Shown here one piece after another: positions 44,076 through 53,200 of a stretch of 64,000 nucleotides of DNA. A program made the position numbers and the translations under genes. The notes below the pieces were generated by a model, which was given only the letters and a program-made list of their open reading frames with translations, searched no databases and was not told where the DNA came from. This DNA is from Clostridiales bacterium. Lineage in GTDB: Bacteria > Bacillota > Clostridia > Caldicoprobacterales > DTU083. The DNA lies in NCBI GenBank assembly GCA_012839095.1, contig DUOA01000013.1, positions 1 to 64,000 of the forward strand, read 5' to 3'. How positions within the stretch are numbered: position 1 is the stretch's first letter; each line of letters opens with the position of its first letter.

Positions 44076-44524
44076 CACAAAGAATCCGTCCTATGACAAC
44101 AGAGGATGTTGAAGAGGTCAGCAAGCTGGAGCGTCTGTGCTTTCCTACGCCCTGGTCCCAGGAGGCCTTCCGGATTGAGGTGGAGCGAAACAGGTGTGCC
44201 AGATATTTTGTGGTCAGCGACAATAGTAAACTCATAGGATACGGAGGTATGTGGCTGGTAGTGGACGAGGCTCATATTACCAATATAGCCGTTCATCCGG
44301 ACCATAGAAGACAAGGAACAGGCCGCCTTATTATGAAAACCCTGATAGAAGAAGCTGTCCGGCTGGGTATGACTCGAATGACACTGGAGGTCAGAGTATC
44401 CAATAAAGCAGCCATCAATCTCTATCAATCCCTTGGGTTTGAAAAGGGAGGACTGCGAAAGGGCTACTACGCAAACGACGGCGAAGACGCACTGATTATG
44501 TGGAACTTTCATATTGGAGGATAA
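44072..44524 (+). CDS. rimI: Ribosomal protein S18-alanine N-acetyltransferase
   Basis: This 150-residue GNAT enzyme has the acetyl-CoA motif HPDHRRQGTGRLIM and a later LEVRVSNKAAINLYQSLGF, both as in RimI. It acetylates the N-terminal Ala of S18 and possibly other proteins. It is encoded between tsaB and tsaD, the usual arrangement in Firmicutes. ATGA overlap with tsaB. Confidence 0.92.
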   Translation: MTQRIRPMTTEDVEEVSKLERLCFPTPWSQEAFRIEVERNRCARYFVVSDNSKLIGYGGMWLVVDEAHITNIAVHPDHRRQGTGRLIMKTLIEEAVRLGMTRMTLEVRVSNKAAINLYQSLGFEKGGLRKGYYANDGEDALIMWNFHIGG

Positions 44525-44527
44525 AAA

Positions 44528-45256
44528 ATGGATATCCGTACCATGACTAATTATGCAATAGGATTTCTAATATCCTTGTTTATATTTCCAATACTGCTTG
44601 TAACCGGCATAGAGCTGGTTACTTATGACCAAACCTTCTATGCCGGACAGTACAAACGATTAAATACATCAGAAGAAATAGGCATGACCAGTGAAGAGCT
44701 TATACGGGTCACCAAAGAGTTGACCGATTATATCCGGGGAAGATTGGACACCATGGATCAGATTGAGGCAGATATAAACGGAGTAACAAGACCAGTTTTC
44801 AATGAAAGAGAAAAGGAGCATATGGTGGATGTTAGGGCATTATTCCGCTTTGCTTCCAATGTGAGGAATATCTCTTTACTGAGCCTCATTTGTCTTTTCA
44901 TTATATTATTCTATTTAAGCAACAAGAAACCATGGAAGTATTTTTCAGCTGCTTATCTGGTAACAGCTGCATCCCTTCTGCTGATTCTGATAGCAGCTGT
45001 ACCAATAGTAAAAAGCAACTTTACCTATTATTGGGATCAGTTTCATTACTTGTTTTTTGACAATGATCTTTGGATTTTAAACCCGGAAACGGATATTATG
45101 ATACAAATGGTACCTGAACCATTTTTTTATTCGGCGGTATTTCGTGTATTAGCTTATTTTGGATCAGGCTGCTTTGCCATTGGATTGGCTTCATTCCTGA
45201 TACTGAGAGCTGCCCGGAAAAGAAGCAGAAATCTTATAAGTGAGGAAGTAAAATGA
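44528..45256 (+). CDS. TIGR01906/DUF1461 family membrane protein
   Basis: This 242-residue protein has four predicted membrane helices, one at the N-terminus ([15 protein letters not shown]) and three later ones. An extracytoplasmic loop of about 75 residues between helices 1 and 2 contains [14 protein letters not shown], a typical family segment. The function is unknown. It lies between rimI and tsaD and overlaps tsaD by 4 bases, so it is made with the t6A enzymes, but a link is not established. Confidence 0.85.
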   Translation: MDIRTMTNYAIGFLISLFIFPILLVTGIELVTYDQTFYAGQYKRLNTSEEIGMTSEELIRVTKELTDYIRGRLDTMDQIEADINGVTRPVFNEREKEHMVDVRALFRFASNVRNISLLSLICLFIILFYLSNKKPWKYFSAAYLVTAASLLLILIAAVPIVKSNFTYYWDQFHYLFFDNDLWILNPETDIMIQMVPEPFFYSAVFRVLAYFGSGCFAIGLASFLILRAARKRSRNLISEEVK

Positions 45257-46323
45257 CATATCTTCAGCAAATGACAGAAAAAATTAGTACTTTGAGAGAT
45301 AAGAAGAGGATTACAATACTTGCATTGGAAACCTCGTGCGATGAAACCGCTGCTGCTGTCGTGAGAAACGGCAGAGAGGTGCTGAGTAATATCATTTCCT
45401 CTCAGATTGATACTCACAGGCTGTATGGAGGGGTAGTTCCTGAAATTGCCTCCAGAAAGCATGTAGAGGTAATCAGTCAGGTCGTAAGTCATGCACTTGA
45501 GGAATCCAATACTTCAATGGAGGAGCTGGACGCTGTGGCTGTTACCTACGGGCCGGGCCTGGTTGGGGCTTTGCTGGTAGGTGTTTCCGCTGCCAAGGCA
45601 ATAGCTTTCGGTTTATCTGTTCCACTGATTGGAGTACATCATATAGAGGGGCACATCAGTGCAAATTTTATCGAATACAAAGAGTTGGAGCCTCCCTTTG
45701 TCTGCCTCATTGTTTCCGGAGGTCATACCCAGATTGTTCATGTTAAGGACTACGGAGAATATGAATTAATAGGCCAGACCATGGATGATGCCGCAGGTGA
45801 GGCTTTTGACAAGGTGGCACGGGTTCTGGGTCTGGGCTATCCCGGAGGACCGGCAGTTGATCGTATTGCAAAGGAAGGCAATCCCGCTGCAATTTCCTTT
45901 CCCAGAGTTCATCTCAGGGAGAAGCCCTACGATTTCAGCTTCAGCGGCCTGAAAACAGCAGTCATAAACTACCTTCACAATCTGGAACAAAGAGGTGAAT
46001 CATACTGCCTTGAAGATGTTGCCGCCAGTTTCCAGCAGGCGGTGGTGGATGTTCTGGTTGAAAAAACCATAGATGCTGCCCTGAAGCTTAATCAAAAACG
46101 AATAGTTATGGCAGGAGGCGTTGCTGCCAATTCAGCTTTGAAAAGACAAATGGAAGCTGAGGCAGAAAAGCGGCAAATTCAGCTCTATTATCCTACACCT
46201 GTCTTATGTACAGATAATGCGGCCATGATTGCCTGTGCGGGTTACTATCGTCTACTGCAGGGAGAAATATCTCCTTTGTCACTGAATGCTGTCCCATATC
46301 TGCCAATCACTCAGATTCAATAG
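45253..46323 (+). CDS. tsaD: tRNA N6-adenosine threonylcarbamoyltransferase TsaD
   Basis: This 356-residue enzyme has [15 protein letters not shown], the metal ligands in [11 protein letters not shown], the [10 protein letters not shown] loop and [11 protein letters not shown]. It transfers threonylcarbamoyl to A37 of tRNA. The ATG overlaps the stop of the preceding membrane protein gene. A terminator follows. Confidence 0.95.
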   Translation: MTYLQQMTEKISTLRDKKRITILALETSCDETAAAVVRNGREVLSNIISSQIDTHRLYGGVVPEIASRKHVEVISQVVSHALEESNTSMEELDAVAVTYGPGLVGALLVGVSAAKAIAFGLSVPLIGVHHIEGHISANFIEYKELEPPFVCLIVSGGHTQIVHVKDYGEYELIGQTMDDAAGEAFDKVARVLGLGYPGGPAVDRIAKEGNPAAISFPRVHLREKPYDFSFSGLKTAVINYLHNLEQRGESYCLEDVAASFQQAVVDVLVEKTIDAALKLNQKRIVMAGGVAANSALKRQMEAEAEKRQIQLYYPTPVLCTDNAAMIACAGYYRLLQGEISPLSLNAVPYLPITQIQ

Positions 46324-46426
46324 CAGGGATGCTCCAGAATCCTTCAGGCAGGAAATTGAATTATTTTACCTCCTGAAATTCATTATCGAACTTTGACAGC
46401 CCTGGGTACAATTTTATGCAGAATTA

Positions 46427-46498
46427 TGTGGAAACCCTGCTACAATCTCATTAATGCGGGGTTTTTGCTGTGGATAACCCTGTGCATATTGTGGATAT
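46427..46498 (+). promoter_or_regulatory. Cluster of DnaA-box-like sites
   Basis: TGTGGATAA at 46469-46477 is an exact DnaA box. TGTGCATAT (46481-46489) and TGTGGATAT (46490-46498) each differ by one base from TGTGNATAA. TGTGGAAAC (46427-46435) is a weaker match. All four face the same way. The starts at 46427, 46469 and 46490 are 42 and 21 bases apart, close to whole helical turns. Confidence 0.5.
46433..46466 (+). terminator. Terminator of the tsa operon
   Basis: AACCCTGC (46433-46440) pairs with GCGGGGTT (46456-46463), with one G-U pair, and T residues follow. The loop is 15 bases. It overlaps the first of the DnaA-like sites. Confidence 0.7.
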
Positions 46499-46667
46499 GA
46501 GCCTTCAGTGAATTTTCAAACAAATGAAAGTATCCATAATTCTACAACATATCGTAAGTAATGACAAAAATACACCCTAATCGGTTAAGCATGTCCTGAG
46601 TATAGTTTCTCAATCAATGGTAATTCTATGATAAGAGAAGGATTTTATTCAGAGGAGTGTTTTTGTC

Positions 46668-47108
46668 ATGAAGATTAAAGAAATAATGACTACAAATATA
46701 GCTGCATTATCGCCGGACAATACCGTCCTGGATGCAGCAAAGGCGATGCAGGCACATAATATCGGTTGTCTTCCGGTTTGCATGCCCGATGGAAAGGTGA
46801 CTGGGATTCTAACGGATCGGGATATAGTTGTAAGGAGCATTGCCGGCAACGGCGATCCCAAATCCACATTGGTTAAGGATGTAATGACAAAGAATGTCAT
46901 TACAGCAGAGCCGGAAATGGATGCCTACACTGCTGCAGAGATTCTGGCCGAAAACAAAATCAGAAGGCTGCCTGTGGTTCAAAAGGGAAATCTGGTCGGT
47001 ATGATTTCCATTGGAGACCTGGCGACAAGACACATCTTTCATAATGAAGCCGGTCATGCACTGAGCGAAATTTCCCAACCCTCCCGCCCCATGAATATGA
47101 CACAGTAG
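46668..47108 (+). CDS. Stand-alone CBS-pair protein
   Basis: This 146-residue protein consists of two CBS motifs only (KIKEIMTTNIAALSPDNTVLDAA and VKDVMTKNVITAEPEMDAYTAAE begin them). Such proteins bind adenine nucleotides or SAM and are often energy or stress sensors. The partner is unknown. AGAGGAG precedes the ATG. It is monocistronic and ends at a terminator. Confidence 0.88.
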   Translation: MKIKEIMTTNIAALSPDNTVLDAAKAMQAHNIGCLPVCMPDGKVTGILTDRDIVVRSIAGNGDPKSTLVKDVMTKNVITAEPEMDAYTAAEILAENKIRRLPVVQKGNLVGMISIGDLATRHIFHNEAGHALSEISQPSRPMNMTQ

Positions 47109-47170
47109 CAGAATTATGCACTATTCGGATATTTTGGATAATAAGGGAACATACTATATTCTGCCTTAAA

Positions 47171-47211
47171 GAAAGAATCAAGGCTTAGCCCAAGCTGTTG
47201 ATTCTTTTTTT
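47171..47211 (+). terminator. Rho-independent terminator after the CBS gene
   Basis: AAGAATCAAGGCTT pairs with AAGCTGTTGATTCTT, with a small internal mismatch, ending in a seven-T run. Confidence 0.8.
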
Positions 47212-47264
47212 AAAGGCGAAGCATTCCCTGTCAACTGAAAGGTGCAAAGGAGTATTGTACGGTT

Positions 47265-50200
47265 ATGCAGAACTTGCAACAGATAAAACGGTACACAGAA
47301 GAAATGGCATCTGATTACAAAGCTGCAGCTGCCGGCAGAAGGATTAATACCAGGGTCCTCAAAGTTCCTAAACTGGATAAGGACTATCAAATCCTTATTC
47401 AGGCTTATCAATCGACCAATGAAGAGGTAAAATCCAGGAGAGATATAGTACCTGCTGCTGAGTGGCTGTTGGATAATTATTACATTATAGAAGAACAATA
47501 CAAGGAAATTCAATATAACACAGATAAAGACTTCTATAAGGATCTGCCTGTCCTTACCAGAGGTAAATACAGCGGATATCCCAGAATATATGGAATAGCC
47601 GCCGGCATGACAGAGTATCTCGACGGCAGGATAGAAGAAGAAACTATAGTTTTATTTATAGAAAGTTTTCAGGAACATTTTTCTCTTACCAGTAAAGAGT
47701 TATGGGCACTGCCCACCATGCTGCGCATATGTCTGTTGGAGAGAATAAAAAATATTGCAGTGTACATTTCCGAGTCCATGATTCTAAGAAGACAGGCAGA
47801 TCAATGGGCAGCCAGGCTGATGGAAAGCCTGGCAGAGTCCCAGGCTGACAGCTCAGGCAGGGATGAATTCCGAAAAGCCATAATGGAACACGATGCCCAA
47901 ATGGGGATAATGAAGCCTGCCTATGCGGAAAGGCTGCTGTCCCGTTTAAAAGAAGAGGGAGCAGATTCTGCTCCGATCATCAGATGGATAGACGGAAAGC
48001 TTGCCGTATTTCATACCGATGCCGAAAGCATAGTCCATCAGGAGCATCAGGATCAGGCTGATAAACAAGCATCCATGAAAAATGCCATAACCAGTCTTCG
48101 CATAATAAACGGTCTGAAATGGGAGGAAGTATTTGAGAAACTGAGCATGCTGGAACGCATTCTCAGCCAGGATCCGGCGGCTGTCTATCCACTTATGGAC
48201 TTTGCATCCAGAGATCACTATCGTCATAAAGTGGAAAAGCTGGCTGCGAAATATGATGTGGACGAACTTGATGTAGCTGTAAAAGCTGTGGAATGCTGCA
48301 GGGAAAATAAAGACCAGACCATGGAAAAATTCAACCATGTTGGATACTACATTGTTGACCAGGGAAGAGAACAGCTGGAAAAAAAGCTGGGAAAAAGAAA
48401 AAAAACTATATATGGAGCATCCTGGAATGCAGTATGGTATTTTGGCTCCATAGGATTTTTGACTATAGGCGGATGCTTAGCTTTTTTAACCGGCATATGG
48501 CTTACCTCCGGAAAACCGGGAATATGGAGTATGTTTTTGGCAGCGGTTATTTCTTTTCTGCCCATTTGGAGTATCTCTATCGGATTGGTTCATTGGCTTG
48601 TTACCCGGATATGCAAACCTCAATATATCCCAAAACTGGAATTGAAGGACGGTATACCTGAGGAATATCGGAGCATGGTTGTCATACCCACTCTCCTTAC
48701 TGACGAAAAAAGAGTTATGGAACTGGTGGAGCAAATGGAAGTCTTCTACCTGGCCAATCAGGAGGAAAACCTTCATTTCGCCCTGATTGGCGATTACAAG
48801 GATGGACCCAATGAACATGAGGAGAAGGATGAGAGCATAATTAATGCCGGAAGACGGCTTATTGGGGAGTTAAATAACAAGTATGACAGACAGGACATCT
48901 TTTACTTTTTCCATCGCCACCGGCAGTGGAACAGGAGTCAGAGTTCCTGGATGGGCTGGGAAAGAAAAAGAGGTGCTCTGACAGAATTCAACGCATTGCT
49001 GACCGGGAGCAAAAATACAAGCTTTTCCGTACAGGTAGGCGACTTGTCGATACTGGACAAAATCAAATATGTAATTACACTGGATGCGGATACTCAGCTG
49101 CCGAGAGATAATGCGAAAAAGTTAATTGGTGCTATGGCACATCCTTTGAATAAGCCGGTTTTGAATGATGAAGGAACCAGGGTGATTGATGGATACGGAC
49201 TTATGCAGCCTCGAATCGGTATATCGGTAGACAGCGCCAGCCGTTCCTTTTTCTCACTTACCTTTTCCGGCCAAACTGGGGTGGATCCCTATACTACCGC
49301 TGTCTCAGATGTCTACCAGGATTTGTTCCAGGAAGGTATTTTTACCGGGAAAGGTATCTATAATCCTGAGATATTCAACAAGGTATGCAGTGATGCCATA
49401 CCGGAAAACAGTGTATTGAGTCATGACCTGCTGGAAGGATCCTTTGTCAGGGCAGGTCTGGTGAGCGATATTGAACTGATAGATGGATATCCTGCCCATT
49501 ATATTGGTTTTTCTCTTCGTCTGCACAGATGGGTGCGGGGAGACTGGCAGCTGCTGCCCTGGCTGCTGCCAAAGGTACGTAATCGGAAAGGTGAAAAGAC
49601 TGCCAATCCCATAAATATGCTTTCCAGATGGAAAGTATTGGACAATATGCGGCGCAGCCTGCTGCCGATAGCTTTGTATCTGATGATTATACTGAGTTTT
49701 ATTGTACTGCCGGGATCTGTGGGACTTTGGCTTTTTCTGGCTCTGCTCACCCTTTTGCAGCCACTTGCAACCGATCTGACAGGCAGGCTTATTTCAGGCA
49801 GCGGAAATCACTCCCGGTCATCATTTTCATCCATATTTGAGGGAACCAGAAATATGGTTATACAAATTGTGCTGACTTTTGTCTTTTTAGCACATCAGGC
49901 ATATCTTATGACAGATGCTGTTCTTCGTTCCGTCTGGAGGGTGAGTATCTCTCACAGAAACATGCTTGAATGGGTTACGGCTGCAGATTCGGATCGCAAA
50001 TTTCGTGGAGAGTTACGGGACTATTGGAACAGGATGAAGGAGGCTGTATTTTTGTCCCTCATATTTTGTCTGACTGCTGCTTATATCCGGCCTGAAACCT
50101 GGTATCTTAGCATGGTATTTACTTTATCCTGGATATTATCACCCTATATTGCATATCAGACAGGCAAACCGAAAGGAAAACGAGTTCCCATGCTTTCAGA

Positions 50201-53200
50201 GGAACAGATTTTTCAGATCCGCCGGATGGCAAGAAAAACCTGGAAGTATTTTGAGGAATTGGTCAATGAGAAAGAAAACTGGCTGCCTCCTGACAACTAT
50301 CAGCAGGAGCCGCCCGTCGGCATTGCACACAGGACTTCGCCTACCAATATAGGGCTGCATTTAATGTCTGTTTTGTCAGCCCGGGATCTGGGTTATATTG
50401 GTACACTGAGCACGGTGGATAAAATGGAATCTACCATACGCACCATGACCAAAATGGAAAAATGGAAGGGTCATTTCTACAACTGGTATAATACGGTGAC
50501 ACTGGAGCCCATGCGGCCCCTGTATGTTTCAACCGTTGATAACGGTAATCTGGTGGGTTATTTGATTACTCTGCTTCAAGGATTGGATGAACTGCTGAAA
50601 CGCCCTTTGATTGGAAAGGAGCACATAATCGGGATCAGGGATATCCTTGTTGTCGATTGCGAAAGGGAAAATCTGGAACATCAGAGTCTGCTGAACATGC
50701 TGCTGAGCAGTGAAGAGATCAGCTTAACAGAATGGCAGATGCTGCTGGATGATTTAAAAGGCCAGGATGAGATATTGGATAAGCAAATTACCGATTATGA
50801 AAAAGAAATGGCATTATTTATCCCCTGGGTCAAGCAGTTGTTGAAGATACCTGCTCCTTTGCTGAATGAAAAAGGTGCTTACAGAGGAGCGGCACAGAAA
50901 TTTGCAGAATTACTGGATAAGCTTAACGGTTCACTGTCCATTCAATATCTGCATGACCATTATCTGGATGTTCTGAAGGATCTGTCTGAAACCATTGTAT
51001 ACCTGAACAGAGACGCCAAAAGTTCTCCCGGTTTTACAGAAGCAAGAAACTGGCTGAAGCAATTGGAGATCTCTCTGGGCAGATCATATTCTGCAGTAAA
51101 GGGATTTCATGCCCGCTGTCGTCAGCTTCGAAAGGCAATGGAAACCCTGGTAAGGGAAATGGATTTCAAACTGCTTTATGATGAAAAGAAGGAATTGTTT
51201 GTCATTGGATACAATGTAGAGGAAGGCCAGGCAAGCAAATCCTATTATGATTTACTGGCGTCAGAAGCCAGACAGGCCAGCTTTATTGCCATTGCCAAGG
51301 GAGACATCCCTCAGAAACACTGGTTTAAGCTGGGCAGAGCCCTTTCCCTTGTTGGAGACCTGCGGGTGCTTATCTCCTGGAGCGGTACCATGTTCGAATA
51401 CTTTATGCCTTTACTGATTATGAAAAACTACGAAAACACCTTGCTTGATGAAACCTATACTGCGGTAGTACGGGGACAGAAACAGTATGCAGAGCAGCAC
51501 CGCCTTCCCTGGGGTATCTCCGAATCGGGATTCTATGCCTTCGATCTGCATCTGAATTATCAATATAAGGCCTTTGGAATCCCCAAACTGGGACTGAAAC
51601 GCGGACTTGTAAACGACATGGTTGTGGCTCCCTATGCAACGGCACTGGCTTTACCTGTTGAGCCGTCTGTTGCCTTTAAAAACATGGAAGCCCTTATTAG
51701 CGAAGGCCTGGATGGCCATTACGGTTTTTATGAGGCAGTGGACTACACTCCTGAACGCTTGCCCAGGAAGAAGAAAAAAATGATAGTAAAGAGTTTCATG
51801 GCCCATCATCAGGGAATGATACTGGTGGCAATAAACAACTATTTGAACAATAACATTATGCAAAGGAGATTTCATTCAGTCCCCATTGTAAAGGCTACAG
51901 AACTCTTGCTGCAGGAGAGGATACCCAGACGGGAAGTATTTATAAAGGAATATGAGGATGAGGAATTCTTCTTCCATGATTTGGAGGAAGGTCGGCAGCA
52001 TCAGGAAATTCAGGCAAGGAGAACCTTTGCCTCGGTAGATACCCTTCTGCCTGAAACAAATCTCCTTTCCAATGGAAATTACAGTGTTATGCTGACCAAT
52101 CGCGGAGGAGGCTACAGCGAATATTTGGGACAGGCTGTTACCAGATGGAGAAGAGATCCCACCCTGGATGAATGGGGAATGATGTTTTACATCACTAACT
52201 TAAATTCCAATAACTACTGGTCTGCTGCATACAGTCCTGTTGGGATACAACCGGATGAATACAGAGTCACCTTCGAACCTGATCAGGTTGTATTCAACCG
52301 CAGGGATGGTAATATTGAAACCAAAATGGAGATCGTGGTTTCTCCGGAGTTCAATGGAGAAGTACGCAGAATTACTCTGACCAACCATAGCGGAAACGGG
52401 AGAATGATGGAGGTAACCAGCTATTTTGAAGTAGTGTTAAGCTCATATGAAGCGGATTTGGCTCATCCCGCTTTCAGCAACCTGTTTGTTCGTACGGAAT
52501 ACCTGTCTGATTCGAATACTATTTTAGCAAACCGCAGACCCAGGGATGTCAGTCAGAAGAAGCTATGGCTGTTCCATACCATTGCTGTGGAAGGGGAGAC
52601 AGTTGGAGCAATTCAGTATGAAACTGACAGGGCTAAGTTTGTAGGGAGAGGCAGAAGCCTGAAAAATCCTCAGGTAATGGATCCGGACTTTCCACTATCA
52701 AACACAGTCGGAGCTGTTCTGGATCCCATCGTAAGCATGCGCGCCAGAGTCTTTCTGCCGGCAGGTCAATCCACACGGATTTCCTTTGTTACCGGTGTAA
52801 CGGATTCCAGGGAAACAGCCATTTCTCTGGCCAGGGATTATCAGAACAGCAATTTGGCCAATCGTGCCCTTGAGCTGGCCTGGACTCACTCTCAGGTGGA
52901 ACTCAGGTATCTGGGAATTACCTCAGGTCAGGCAAACCTGTTTCAGGCAATGGCTTCCCAGATTCTGTTCATACAGCCGCCGGAGAATTGGAAGCAGGAT
53001 GCAATTTCAGCCAATCGTAAAGGACAAACTGCCTTATGGGCATATGGAATATCCGGAGACCTGCCTGTAATCTTGCTGCGTATCGGGCGTATGGAGCATA
53101 TGGAGATGGTGAAGCAGGTTCTTACAGCCCACGAATATTTCAGATTGAAAGGACTGCGGGTGGATCTTGTTATTTTAAACGAATATGGCAGCAGTTATGA

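Larger units (their letters stand above)
46324..46667. other. Non-coding region with a terminator and DnaA-box-like repeats
   Basis: I see no gene in these 344 bases. They contain the operon terminator (46433-46466) and a group of DnaA-box-like nonamers (46427-46498), both listed separately, followed by the leader of the CBS gene with a possible -10 TATGAT at 46627-46632. Confidence 0.6.

Noticed and set aside
46427-46498. Chromosomal replication origin at the DnaA-like sites
   Set aside because: No dnaA, dnaN, gyrB or rpmH gene is near, there are only a few boxes and no clear AT-rich unwinding region.
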